A stretch of DNA of 64,000 bases, taken from contig NZ_CP016793.1 in the NCBI RefSeq assembly GCF_001701025.1, forward strand, positions 3,658,001 to 3,722,000, given 5' to 3'. The notes below the pieces were generated by a model. The model did no database searches. It was given only the letters and a program-made list of their open reading frames with translations, and had not been told where the DNA came from. Made by a program: the position numbers and the translations under genes. Each line of letters starts with the position of its first letter. Within the stretch, counting starts at the first letter, position 1. The DNA comes from Lentzea guizhouensis. Lineage in GTDB: Bacteria > Actinomycetota > Actinomycetes > Mycobacteriales > Pseudonocardiaceae. Positions 37,733 to 46,794 of this stretch are shown here, one piece after another.

Positions 37733-38805
37733 TGGGACACCTGCGCGGCAAACTCCTGCCGCCCGCGTTGGCGATCGTCTTCTCGATGCTGTTGTGCGGC
37801 GCGGCGCTCGTCATCTCCGGCGCGAACCCGCTCAGCGCGTTCGGTGCGATGGTGACGCAGGTCGGCAAGGGCACGACGTTCGTCGACATCATCAACTCGA
37901 CGGGCATCTACTACATCGCGGCGCTCGCGGTGGCGATCGGGTTCCAGATGAACCTGTTCAACATCGGTGTCGAGGGCCAGTACCGGGTCGCGGCCGTGGT
38001 CGCCGCGGTCGTCGGCGGCTCGATCGCGCTGCCACCCGGCATCCACACGCTGGTGATCATCATCGTCGCCGCGCTCGCCGGTGCCGCCTGGGCCGCGATC
38101 CCCGCGATCCTCAAGGTGACCCGCGGCGTCAACGAGGTCATCTCGACGATCATGATGAACGGCCTGGCGATCGGCCTGTCCGCCTACCTGATCCGCCGGG
38201 ACGTCTTCGGTGAGCTGCGGGGCAACAACATCCGCACCGCCGAGATCCCGGAGAGCGGCTGGATGCCCGGCATCTCGTTCGGTGGCGGCGGCACGATGTT
38301 CGGCTTCATCTTCGTGGCCGTCGCCCTGGGCGTCGGCTACTGGGTGATGATGAACAGGACCCGGTTCGGCTTCGAGCTGCGCGCGTCCGGCGAGTCCTCG
38401 ACCGCCGCGTCGGCCGGTGGCGTCAACGCCAAGAAGATGGTGCTGGTCTCGATGCTGCTCTCGGGCGCCATCGCGGGCCTGATCTCGCTGCCGGAACTGC
38501 TCGGCCGCGACCACACCTTCAGCCTGAACTTCACCGCGGGCATCGGCTTCTCGGGCATCGCGATCGCGCTGCTCGGCCGCAACCACCCCGGTGGCATCGC
38601 GTTCGGCGCACTGCTCTGGGCGTTCCTCGACAAGTCCGGCCTCGCGCTCGACAACGTCGGTGTGCCCAGGGAGATCGTCACCATCATGCAGGGCTCGATC
38701 GTCCTGTCGGTCGTCGTCGCGTACGAGGTGGTGCGCCGCTTCGAGCTCGCCTCCGAGCAGCGTCGCGTCGGCCGTGAGCTCGGAACTGTCGGAGGTGCCG
38801 CGTGA
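37732..38805 (+). CDS. Nucleoside ABC transporter permease 1
   Basis: A 357-residue polytopic permease (about eight or nine helices) of the YufP type. FQMNLFNIGVEGQYRVAAVVAAVVGG and TRGVNEVISTIMMNGLAIGLSAYLIRR are characteristic, with GFELRASGESSTAASAGGVNAKKMVL as the cytoplasmic coupling loop. It pairs with the next permease to form a heterodimeric channel. Start ATG 37732 overlaps the ATPase stop, and its stop overlaps the next start (GTGA). Confidence 0.9.
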
Positions 38806-40055
38806 TCAGCACGATGGAGGAGAAGCCGCACGTCCCCGCGGCGCCTCGCAAGCGCAAGATCCCCGGCTGGGCCGTCGGCATGCTCGGTGTCGCGGGCGCG
38901 ATCGCGTTGCTGTCGATCACGTCGATGCAGACCGGGTTCCCGCAGCTCACCTCGTCCGGCACCACCCAGACGGCGGTGCGGCTCGCGTTGCCGATCCTGC
39001 TCGCCGGTCTCGGCGGTCTGTGGGCGGAACGCGCCGGCGTGGTCAACATCGGCCTCGAAGGCATGATGATCATGGGCACCTGGGGCGCGGCGTGGGCCGG
39101 CTACCAGTGGGGTCCCTGGGCCGCGCTGGTGGCAGCGGTCGTCTTCGGGTCGCTCGGCGGCCTGCTGCACGCGATCGCCACGGTCACGTTCGGCGTCAAC
39201 CACATCGTCTCCGGTGTGGCGATCAACCTGCTCGGCGCCGGTCTGACGAAGTACCTGTCGACGCTGATCTTCCTGCCGCTGTCGAACAACCCGCGGCAGT
39301 CGCCGCCGGTGCAGCCGTTCGACACGTTCTCCGCGGCCGGGCTGGGCGACTGGCTCGGCGAGCTGGAGGCGGGCCAGCGCCTGTTCATCTCCGACGTCGC
39401 GGGCATCCTGCGCGGCCTGGTCACCGGTGTCTCGCCGTTGACGATGCTCGCGATCCTGCTGCTGCCGCTGTCGTACTTCCTGCTCTGGCGCACCCGCTTC
39501 GGCCTGCGCCTGCGCTCGGTCGGCGAGAACCCGCACGCCGCGGACTCGCTGGGCGTGAAGGTGTACTTCCACAAGTACGTCGCCGTGATCGTCTCCGGTG
39601 GTCTCGCCGGCCTGGGTGGCGCCGCGCTGGTGCTCAACCCCGGTCAGCTGTCCTACCTGGAGGGCCAGACCGGCGGGCGCGGCTACATCGGCCTCGCCGC
39701 GATGATCTTCGGCAACTGGCGGCCGGGCGGTCTGCTGGGTGGTGCGGCGCTGTTCGGTTACGCCGACGGCCTGCAGCTGCGTTCGGGTGGCGAGACGGTG
39801 CTGGCGCTGGTCTACGGCGTGGTGCTGCTGCTCGGCGTGATCGTGGTGTGGCAGCTGATCCGCCGCAAGTGGTTCTCCGCCGCCGCGGCGATCGTCGTGG
39901 CCGTGCTGATGTACCTGCTGTACATCAGCCTCGACGAGATCCCCAGCGAGTTCGTGTCGTACGCGCCGCACATGGTGACGCTGGCCGTGCTCGCCGTTGC
40001 GTCACAGCGGTTGCGCATGCCGGCCGCCGACGGTCTGGTGTACCGCCGTGGCTGA
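38802..40055 (+). CDS. Nucleoside ABC transporter permease 2
   Basis: A 417-residue YufQ-type permease. It contains GLWAERAGVVNIGLEGMMIMGTWGA and FGVNHIVSGVAINLLGAGLTKYL, and the coupling loop GLRLRSVGENPHAADSLGVKVYFHKY. The N terminus is extended and basic compared with shorter family members, and the C terminus adds two helices. GTG 38802 is used because GTGA overlaps the previous stop; an internal ATG four codons later is an alternative. Its end overlaps the cdd start by eight bases. Confidence 0.9.
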   Translation: MISTMEEKPHVPAAPRKRKIPGWAVGMLGVAGAIALLSITSMQTGFPQLTSSGTTQTAVRLALPILLAGLGGLWAERAGVVNIGLEGMMIMGTWGAAWAGYQWGPWAALVAAVVFGSLGGLLHAIATVTFGVNHIVSGVAINLLGAGLTKYLSTLIFLPLSNNPRQSPPVQPFDTFSAAGLGDWLGELEAGQRLFISDVAGILRGLVTGVSPLTMLAILLLPLSYFLLWRTRFGLRLRSVGENPHAADSLGVKVYFHKYVAVIVSGGLAGLGGAALVLNPGQLSYLEGQTGGRGYIGLAAMIFGNWRPGGLLGGAALFGYADGLQLRSGGETVLALVYGVVLLLGVIVVWQLIRRKWFSAAAAIVVAVLMYLLYISLDEIPSEFVSYAPHMVTLAVLAVASQRLRMPAADGLVYRRG

Positions 40056-40437
40056 GGTCGACTGGGACCTGCTCCGGACACGGGCGGTGGAAGCGGCGGC
40101 GTCCGCCTACTGCCCGTACTCGGGGCTGCAGGTCGGATCCGCGGCGTTGTGCGATGACGGCCGCATCGTCGTCGGGTGCAACGTCGAGAACGCTTCTTAT
40201 GGCGTCGGGTTGTGCGCTGAGTGCGCGATGGCCGGGCAGTTGCAGCTGACAGGCGGTGGCCGGTTCGTCGCGGTCGCCTGCCGTTCCGGTGCCGGTGAGC
40301 TGCTGATGCCGTGCGGGCGGTGCCGTCAGGTGCTGTACGAGCTGGGCGGTCCGTCGTGCCTGGTCGACACGCCTTCCGGGGTGCTGCCGATGTCGTCGGT
40401 GCTGCCGGACGCGTTCGGGCCGGAGGACCTGCCGTGA
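40048..40437 (+). CDS. cdd: Cytidine deaminase
   Basis: A 129-residue homotetrameric-type cytidine deaminase converting cytidine and deoxycytidine to uridine and deoxyuridine. The zinc and catalytic residues are in GCNVENASYGVGLCAECAM (Cys-Ala-Glu) and MPCGRCRQVL (Pro-Cys-x-x-Cys). CPYSGLQVGSAAL is the nucleoside-binding start. GTG 40048 sits inside the end of the permease gene, giving coupled translation; thymidine phosphorylase follows with a GTGA overlap. The enzyme acts on imported nucleosides. Confidence 0.95.
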   Translation: MAEVDWDLLRTRAVEAAASAYCPYSGLQVGSAALCDDGRIVVGCNVENASYGVGLCAECAMAGQLQLTGGGRFVAVACRSGAGELLMPCGRCRQVLYELGGPSCLVDTPSGVLPMSSVLPDAFGPEDLP

Positions 40438-41714
40438 GCTTCTCGGCGGTGGACGTCATCCGGGCCAAGCGCGACGGTGCTGAGCTGTCTCCTGCCCAGA
40501 TCGACTGGGTGATCGACGCCTACACGCGCGGTGCGGTCGCGGACGAGCAGATGTCCGCGCTGGCGATGGCGATCTTCCTGAACGGGATGACCGCCGCGGA
40601 GACCGCGCGGTGGACGCAGGCGATGATCGAGTCGGGTGAGCGGTTGTCGTTGCAGGTCTCCCGGCCGACGGTGGACAAGCACTCGACGGGCGGGGTCGGC
40701 GACAAGATCACGCTTCCGCTGGCGCCCCTGGTCGCAGCGTGCGGTGCCGCGGTGCCGCAGCTGTCCGGCCGCGGTCTCGGGCACACCGGCGGGACGCTGG
40801 ACAAGCTGGAGTCGATCCCGGGGTGGCGGGCCGCACTGTCCACTTCGGAGATCCTTTCTCAGCTCTCCTCGGTCGGTGCGGTGGTGTGCGCGGCGACTTC
40901 CGGGCTGGCTCCGGCTGATCGCAAGCTGTACGCGCTGCGGGATGTCACCGGGACCGTCGAGGCGATTCCGCTGATCGCTTCTTCGATCATGTCGAAGAAG
41001 ATCGCGGAGGGCGCCGAGTCACTGGTGCTGGACGTGAAGGTCGGCTCCGGGGCGTTCATGAAGGACCTGGAGTCGGCGCGTGCGCTGGCTTCGGCGCTGG
41101 TGTCGATCGGGGTCGAGCACGGGGTGCGGATCTCGGCTCTGCTGACCGACATGTCCGTGCCTCTCGGACGCGCGGTCGGCAACGCGGTCGAGGTGGCCGA
41201 GTCCGTCGACGTGCTGCGCGGCGGCGGACCGGCGGACGTGGTCGAGCTGACCGTGGCCCTGGCCCGCGAGATGCTGTCGCTGGCCGGGATTTCGGCTGAT
41301 CCGGCGGCGGTTTTGGCTTCGGGCGAGGCTTACGAGGTGTGGGCACGGATGATCCGGGCTCAGGGCGGCGATCCGGACGCGGCTCTGCCCGTCGCGTCGC
41401 ACAAGCACGTCGTGGTGGCGCCTTCGGCCGGTGTCTTGTCCACTTTGGACGCTTACGGCATCGGGGTGGCGGCGTGGCGGCTCGGTGCGGGCCGGGCGCG
41501 CAAGGAGGACCCGGTGCAGGCCGGTGCCGGCGTGCTCTGCCTGGCCAAGCCCGGCGACGTCGTCGAGGCCGGGCAACCGTTGCTGGAGCTGCACACCGAC
41601 ACCCCGGACGCGGTGGCCGGAGCCCTGCAGGCGCTGGAAGGCGCCTACAGCGTCACGGACTCGGCGCCGTCGCGTTCGCCGCTGGTGATCGACACGATCC
41701 GCGGCCCGGCTTGA
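40434..41714 (+). CDS. deoA: Thymidine / pyrimidine-nucleoside phosphorylase
   Basis: A 426-residue enzyme that phosphorolyses thymidine or deoxyuridine to base plus deoxyribose-1-phosphate. The anion-binding signature KHSTGGVGDKITLPLAPLVAACG near residue 80, SGRGLGHTGGTLDKLESIPG near residue 110, and a C-terminal biotin-like barrel domain are complete. GTG 40434 overlaps the cdd stop. It closes the import-salvage operon; deoC at 61826 would consume the deoxyribose phosphate. Confidence 0.94.
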   Translation: MSFSAVDVIRAKRDGAELSPAQIDWVIDAYTRGAVADEQMSALAMAIFLNGMTAAETARWTQAMIESGERLSLQVSRPTVDKHSTGGVGDKITLPLAPLVAACGAAVPQLSGRGLGHTGGTLDKLESIPGWRAALSTSEILSQLSSVGAVVCAATSGLAPADRKLYALRDVTGTVEAIPLIASSIMSKKIAEGAESLVLDVKVGSGAFMKDLESARALASALVSIGVEHGVRISALLTDMSVPLGRAVGNAVEVAESVDVLRGGGPADVVELTVALAREMLSLAGISADPAAVLASGEAYEVWARMIRAQGGDPDAALPVASHKHVVVAPSAGVLSTLDAYGIGVAAWRLGAGRARKEDPVQAGAGVLCLAKPGDVVEAGQPLLELHTDTPDAVAGALQALEGAYSVTDSAPSRSPLVIDTIRGPA

Positions 41715-41754
41715 CCCGGCGGTTCGCCCGCCGGATCCATCGCTGGTTCGACCG

Positions 41755-43248
41755 CTAGTTCACGAGCGAGCCCGCCAGGGGCGACCTGTCCTGCTTCCAC
41801 AGCACGCACAGGACCTCCTGGCGGCCCGGCGTGGCGGCGTCGTTGTAGGCCTCCCACTCCTTCTGCGTGGGCACGAGCCCGGTGAAGCCGAGGACCTCAC
41901 CCGACTTCGGTTTGATGGCCTTGAACTGCTCGGTGCAGTAGTTCTTCGTGAAGTCGGCGAGCCACTTCGTGCCGGGGTACGCGGTGTCCTTCGGCTTGTC
42001 CCACAACGGGGTCGCCGCGGAGAACAGCTGGATCCCGTGCGGCTGGTCGCACGGCACGTTCGTCCGCACCGGCGACCCCTGCGTCAGGAAGTCCTTCGCG
42101 CACTGCGTCCCGGAGATGTTCCACTCGGGCACGTCCCCACCCCGCCCGAACGTCGCGATCCGCCTCGACGGCAACGGCGCCCCGACCGGCAACGCCGAGC
42201 TCTCGGTCCACTCGGTCCCGCCGTCCGCGCTCGACCCGTTGCTCGGCGCGGTGCTCTGCCCGGTGTTCTGCCCGGCGTTGGAGTCATCGGGCGTGAAGGC
42301 CTGGTACCCGGCGAACGCGGCCCCCGCGAGCACCGCAACCCCCACGACCACCGCGGCGACCTTGACAGCCGTGCCCTTGCTCTTGCCCCCGCCTTTGCTG
42401 CTCCCGTTGCGCGGCAACGGAACCGGCGGCGCCCCCTGCACGATCGCCACCAGCATCTGCCGCGCCTGGCCCGCCGTCAGCCGCCGCGAGGGGTCCACCG
42501 TCAGCAACCCGCGGATCACGTCCGCCAGCGCGGGCGACGCCAGCCGCAGCACCGGCGGCTCGTTCATGATCGCGTGCAACGTCGACGCCGTCGACGTCCG
42601 CTCGAACGGGCTGATCCCCTCGACCGCGTGCGCCATCGTCACGCCCAAGGCCCACAGGTCGGAGGCGGGCGAGGCCTCCCACCCGCTCAACCGGTCCGGT
42701 GACATGTACGCGGGCGACCCGACGATGCCGCCGTTGTGGGTGAGCCGCGGGTCGTCCACGGCCTGCGCGATGCCGAAGTCGGTCAGCTTCACCGCACCGT
42801 CCGGCCGCACCATGATGTTGCTGGGCTTGACGTCCCGGTGCACCACACCCGCCGAGTGCGCGGTCTCCAGCGCCCCGAGCACCTGCAGCGCCACCCCGGC
42901 CATCCACACCGAGTCGCGCGGGCCGTGCTGCTTCACGACGGTGGCCAGGTCGAGCGCGTCGACCAGTTCCATGGCGAGGTAGGTGTGCCCGTTCTCGCGG
43001 ACGATGTCGTAGACGGTGACCACGGCCGGGTGGTTCAGCCGGCCTGCCGTGCGCGCCTCCCGGAGCATCCGCTCCTCCAGCACGGCGAACTCCTCGGCCG
43101 CGATGCCCTGCGGCGGGTGCAGCTCCTTGAGCGCGACCGCGCGGCCGAGCAGCTGGTCCTGGGCGCGCCACACGACACCCATCGCACCCCGGCCGAGCTC
43201 GGCGAGCAGTGCGTAGCGGTTGGCGACGAGTCGCTGTTGCTGCTGCAC
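41755..43248 (-). CDS. Receptor-type serine/threonine protein kinase with extracellular septum-formation-like domain
   Basis: A 497-residue PknB-type kinase. The N-terminal kinase domain has the P-loop GRGAMGVVW, the invariant lysine in AVALKEL, HRDVKPSN, TDFGIA and SPAYMSPDRL in place of the usual APE motif. A Gly-Ser-Lys linker and one membrane helix (VKVAAVVVGVAVLAGAAFAGY) lead to an outside domain with paired cysteines (QCAKDF, VPCDQPHG, NYCTEQF, EVLCVLW) resembling the Septum_form fold. It may sense an envelope signal linked to division. The convergent deoA ends 40 bases away. Confidence 0.88.
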   Translation of the reverse strand: MQQQQRLVANRYALLAELGRGAMGVVWRAQDQLLGRAVALKELHPPQGIAAEEFAVLEERMLREARTAGRLNHPAVVTVYDIVRENGHTYLAMELVDALDLATVVKQHGPRDSVWMAGVALQVLGALETAHSAGVVHRDVKPSNIMVRPDGAVKLTDFGIAQAVDDPRLTHNGGIVGSPAYMSPDRLSGWEASPASDLWALGVTMAHAVEGISPFERTSTASTLHAIMNEPPVLRLASPALADVIRGLLTVDPSRRLTAGQARQMLVAIVQGAPPVPLPRNGSSKGGGKSKGTAVKVAAVVVGVAVLAGAAFAGYQAFTPDDSNAGQNTGQSTAPSNGSSADGGTEWTESSALPVGAPLPSRRIATFGRGGDVPEWNISGTQCAKDFLTQGSPVRTNVPCDQPHGIQLFSAATPLWDKPKDTAYPGTKWLADFTKNYCTEQFKAIKPKSGEVLGFTGLVPTQKEWEAYNDAATPGRQEVLCVLWKQDRSPLAGSLVN

Positions 43249-43639
43249 GGACTATCCCTTCTGGACGCCCCCAGATTCCGGCGAGCATAGCCACGATCGT
43301 GTGAGCGCTCTCTTCATGGTCACCTGTGCCGCCTCTTCCTCGGTCACGTGTGCCGCGGCGTTCTGGTTCGAGCCGTCGGTGTGGCGTGAGCGGGCCCACA
43401 GAGCGAGGGCAGGCGGTGGACGGGGCCGGGCCGGCGCGGGATCGGCAGGTTCGACGGGTGGGGCGGCCCCTTGCGCGTTTCCTCATTTGCGGACGCGGGA
43501 GCGGCGGGATCAGGACATGTGTTCGGGTCATGCCTGAGAGACGAGGGCGGGACAGGATCAGGACCGCATTCACCCGATCGGGTCGCGCGGATCCGCGCCG
43601 AGGCGGACTGACCAGGCGAAACAGGCGTCGTGAGCGCAC
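43249..43639. other. Gene-free interval upstream of the kinase
   Basis: Between the kinase start and the coding remnant at 43640. Frames on both strands are open but show no consistent codon bias, ribosome site or recognisable product. It must hold the kinase promoter; no clear operator was seen. Confidence 0.4.
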
Positions 43640-43840
43640 GTAGCGGAGATCCCGCTCGAAGATCTCGGCCAGGTCCAGCGTGACCGCTCTGAGCGGCGCG
43701 CCGATGGACGGCCGGTCCTTGGCGTAGACGCTCGGCTTGGACTGGAACCGCCGGTTGAACTCGTCCCACACCCGCCGGTGGTGCGAACCGGTGATCTCCT
43801 CCCATGCGGCCTTCAGCCATGTGCCGAGCGGACGGTCCGG
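43640..43840 (-). pseudogene. Coding remnant of unknown origin
   Basis: About 65 codons on the minus strand with strong GC3 bias, reading IPDRPLGTWLKAAWEEITG, then VWDEFNRRFQSKPSVYAKDRP and LDLAEIFERDLRYV. No ATG or GTG with a ribosome site opens the frame, which begins in the terminator of the upstream gene, and codon bias disappears after about 43640. It looks like the leftover middle of a deleted gene. I do not recognise the family. Confidence 0.35.
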
Positions 43841-43850
43841 GATGCGGAAC

Positions 43851-43878
43851 GGCCCCGGAGCTGGGCAGCTCCGGGGCC
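43851..43878 (-). terminator. Terminator of the coiled-coil gene
   Basis: A perfect 12-bp stem (GGCCCCGGAGCT and complement) around GGGC, located 20 bases past the stop of the minus-strand gene at 43898. Confidence 0.8.
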
Positions 43879-43897
43879 GGTCGACGAGCGTTGACGA

Positions 43898-45367
43898 TCA
43901 GGCGCCTTCGGCGGCCAGGTCGTCGTCGTCCATGTCCTTGCCACCGTTCGCCGGCTTCGGGCCGCCGTTCTTGCGGGTGCGGCGCTGCGGGCGGGGCAGG
44001 GCGGTGGGCGGCGGGGGAGGCGTGGGCGAGCCGCCGCCGAGGATGAGCTCGGCGAAGGTGGCCATGGCCTCGTCGAGCTGGCCGCCGATGCGGAGCTCCG
44101 ACTCCTGGTTCGACTTGCGGACCAGGGACTGCAGGGCGTCGGTGTCCGGGCGGGCGCCGACGGTCTCCGCGACCTTGGTGAGGCTCGCGTCGACGTTGCC
44201 GCCGAGCTCGGAGATCCGGGCGGCGAAGCCGTCCTCGACCTTGTCCAGGCGGTTGGTCATGGTGTCGAGCTGCGAGGTGACGAGCTCCAGGCGGCGGGCC
44301 AGGGACTCGAGGCGGTCGGCGGCGTCGACCTGGTCGCGGGACTGCTCGATGGCCGCGTACAGGGCGGTGCGGGCCTCGTCGAGCTTGCCGTCGAGGGTGT
44401 TGCGGGTCTCGGCGAGCGAGCCGGCCAGCTGGTCGCGGGTCTCGGCGAGCGAACCGGCCAGCGACTCGCGGGTCTCGACGAGGGAGCCCGTCAGCTGGTC
44501 GCGGGTCTCGGCGAGGGAGCCTGCCAGGGAGTCGCGGGTCTCCACCACGGCGCCGGCGAGCTCGGAACGCGTCTCGGACAGGGAACCGGCGAGGGCGTCG
44601 CGGGTCTCGGCCAGGGATGTGGAGATCTGGGTGGTGCGGTCGGCCAGCGAGCCGTTGATCGAGTCGCGCGACTCGGTGATGGCGGCGGCCAGCTCGGCGC
44701 GCGCGGCGGCGAGGGTGTCGCGCTGCTCGTCGGCGCGGCCGTGCAGGCCGGAGAACGACTCGGCGAGGATCTTCTGCAGGGCCTCGCGGGTGCCGTCGAG
44801 GTGCTCGTGCACGCCCTCGTCGACCTCGTCGAGGCGGCCGCGCAGAGCGGCTTCGAGGGTCTCGATGCGCTCGCGCAGCGGGGTGGTGACCGCGCCCGGG
44901 ATCGAGTCGACCTTGCCGTCCTGCTTGTCCAGGTGGCCGTCGAGGTCGTCGATGCGCTTGTGGATGCTCGCGAGCTTGTCCTCCAGGCCGTCCATGCGGC
45001 CGGCGACACCCTCGAAGCGGCCCGCGACGCCGTCGAGACGGCCGTCCAGCTGGGCGAAGGGCTTGGCGAGCTTGTCGACCAGGCCGTCGACCGCGCGGCC
45101 GATGTCCGCGACGGCGTTGTCCTGGGCCTCCAGCTTGGCGAGGGCCTCGTCGAGGCGCTCAGCGAGAACGCTGACCTCGGTGCGGTCCGGCAGCTCTGAC
45201 AGGCGCTTGCGGACCGAACCCAGCGACTCCAGAGGCGACATCCGGGCGTGGATCTCGTCCAACGCGTCGAAGATCTGCTGCTGCTCGCTCTCACGGATCT
45301 CCGCGGCGCGCGTGAGCATGTTGCGCATCCGATCGAAGGACATCGTGGAGTTGTTGTTCTCTGTCAC
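43898..45367 (-). CDS. Long coiled-coil protein with 11-residue repeats
   Basis: A 489-residue soluble, acidic protein predicted to be almost entirely helical. The middle holds seven tandem 11-residue units of consensus SLAETRDxLAG, an amphipathic apolipoprotein-like periodicity, preceded by LDG/V-rich heptads (GRLDGVAGRFEGVAGRMDGLEDK). The C terminus is a Pro-rich linker and a basic then acidic tail (RRTRKNGG, DMDDDD). No membrane helix or signal is present. It could be a cytoskeletal or membrane-surface scaffold. GTG 45367 (MTENNNS) is preferred to the longer frame because it follows the Pro/Ser noncoding stretch. It precedes the kinase gene on the same strand. Confidence 0.7.
   Translation of the reverse strand: MTENNNSTMSFDRMRNMLTRAAEIRESEQQQIFDALDEIHARMSPLESLGSVRKRLSELPDRTEVSVLAERLDEALAKLEAQDNAVADIGRAVDGLVDKLAKPFAQLDGRLDGVAGRFEGVAGRMDGLEDKLASIHKRIDDLDGHLDKQDGKVDSIPGAVTTPLRERIETLEAALRGRLDEVDEGVHEHLDGTREALQKILAESFSGLHGRADEQRDTLAAARAELAAAITESRDSINGSLADRTTQISTSLAETRDALAGSLSETRSELAGAVVETRDSLAGSLAETRDQLTGSLVETRESLAGSLAETRDQLAGSLAETRNTLDGKLDEARTALYAAIEQSRDQVDAADRLESLARRLELVTSQLDTMTNRLDKVEDGFAARISELGGNVDASLTKVAETVGARPDTDALQSLVRKSNQESELRIGGQLDEAMATFAELILGGGSPTPPPPPTALPRPQRRTRKNGGPKPANGGKDMDDDDLAAEGA
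44387..44617. repeat. Seven tandem 33-bp coding repeats
   Basis: Within the coiled-coil gene, seven units of 33 bases encode SLAETRDALAG and variants (TRSELAG, TRDSLAG, TRDQLTG, TRESLAG, TRDQLAG, TRNTLDG). The units are well conserved in DNA, so copy number may vary between strains. Confidence 0.85.
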
Positions 45368-45702
45368 GGCTGAGTGCCTTCGTCCAGGGGAGGGGGAGAC
45401 CACGGGAGCCTATCCGCGTCACGGGACGCCTCTGTACCACCCCCGCCGGAAAAAGGCCGGGCGCGGACAGGCAACTGACCTGATCGGACTACTCGACTAC
45501 TCTGAACGCCAAGTCACTGGCCGAAAGCGTGCGGTAGTGACCGGTGATGTTCCTACCTTGGGGTGACTCAAGCCTCGCGGTGGTTGCAGAAAGTTGCTGA
45601 TCACGGATCTGCAACGACGTTGATCGAGCAAATGATCATACCGGGCACAAGATCGATTCTGCTCGCACCGAGGCGGCGTGTCGCCTGGAGTAACGTGTAG
45701 CA
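45368..45702. promoter_or_regulatory. 335-bp divergent region between coiled-coil gene and adenosine deaminase
   Basis: No coding seen. GTTGCAGA at 45583-45590 and its complement TCTGCAAC at 45608-45615 form an 8-bp inverted repeat spaced by 17 bases, a possible operator about 90 bases before add. AGTCAC/GTGAC arms at 45511-45541 make a second weak dyad. Promoter elements are not obvious. Confidence 0.4.
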
Positions 45703-46794
45703 ATGAGTACGCCGCTTACCTTGGAGACCATCCGCAGCGCGCCGAAGGTGCTGCTGCACGACCACCTCGACGGTGGCCTCCGCCCGCAGACGGTGATCGA
45801 ACTCGCCGATGCCACCGGCTACCAGGGCCTGCCCACCACTGACGCGGGCGTCCTCGGCGGCTGGTTCCGCGACAACGCGAACTCCGGCTCGCTCGTCCGC
45901 TACCTGGAGGGCTTCGCCCACACGTGCGGTGTCATGCAGGACGAGGCCTCCCTGGTCCGCGTCGCCGCCGAGGCGGTCGAGGACCTCGCCGCCGACGGTG
46001 TCGTCTACGCCGAGATCCGTTACGCGCCCGAGCTGAACACCGAGAAGGGCCTTTCGCTGGAGCAGGTCGTCGAGGCTGTCCAAGAGGGCTTCCGGGTCGG
46101 CGCCGCCCGCGTCGCGGAGACCGGCCGCAAGATCCGCGTCGGCACCCTGCTGTGCGCCATGCGCCAGAACGAGGGCTGGCTGCGCATCGCCGAGCTGGCC
46201 GTGCGCTACCGCGACCTCGGCGTCGTCGGGTTCGACATCGCGGGCCCGGAGGCCGGCTTCCCTCCCACCAGGGGCCTCGACACGTTCGAGTACCTGCGCC
46301 AGCAGAACGCGCACTTCACCATCCACGCCGGTGAGGCGTTCGGCCTGCCGTCGATCTGGGAGGCGATCCAGCACTGCGGTGCCGAACGCCTCGGCCACGG
46401 CGTGCGCATCGTCGACGACATCAAGGTGTCCGGCGACGGGGACGTGCAGCTGGGCCGCCTGGCCGCCTACGTGCGCGACCGCCGCATCCCGCTGGAGATG
46501 TGCCCGACCTCGAACCTGCAGACCGGCGCCGCCCCGACGCTCGCCGACCACCCGATCGGCCTGCTCGCCAAGCTGCGCTTCCGGGTCACCGTCAACACCG
46601 ACAACCGGTTGATGAGCGACTGCTCGCTGTCGAGCGAGTTCGCCGCGCTGGCCGAGACGTTCGGCTACGGCTGGGCGGACCTGCAGTGGTTCACGATCAA
46701 CGCCATGAAGTCGGCGTTCATCGGGTTCGACGAGCGGCTCGCGATCATCAACGAGCTCGTCAAGCCGGGGTACGCGGCGCTGACGGCGCGGTAG
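45703..46794 (+). CDS. add: Adenosine deaminase
   Basis: A 363-residue zinc enzyme converting adenosine and deoxyadenosine to inosine forms. Zinc and substrate residues are in [33 protein letters not shown] and [10 protein letters not shown]; the last reads NTDN where many homologues have NTDDP. GGAG lies 12 bases before the ATG. It extends the nucleoside salvage set encoded 5-10 kb upstream. Its last 35 bases overlap, tail to tail, the convergent dTDP-glucose dehydratase-like gene. Confidence 0.93.
   Translation: MSTPLTLETIRSAPKVLLHDHLDGGLRPQTVIELADATGYQGLPTTDAGVLGGWFRDNANSGSLVRYLEGFAHTCGVMQDEASLVRVAAEAVEDLAADGVVYAEIRYAPELNTEKGLSLEQVVEAVQEGFRVGAARVAETGRKIRVGTLLCAMRQNEGWLRIAELAVRYRDLGVVGFDIAGPEAGFPPTRGLDTFEYLRQQNAHFTIHAGEAFGLPSIWEAIQHCGAERLGHGVRIVDDIKVSGDGDVQLGRLAAYVRDRRIPLEMCPTSNLQTGAAPTLADHPIGLLAKLRFRVTVNTDNRLMSDCSLSSEFAALAETFGYGWADLQWFTINAMKSAFIGFDERLAIINELVKPGYAALTAR

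Noticed and set aside
42284..43771. 495-codon minus-strand frame overlapping the kinase gene
   Set aside because: Only its first 40 or so codons show coding bias (kept as a remnant); the rest is a shifted reading of the kinase gene.
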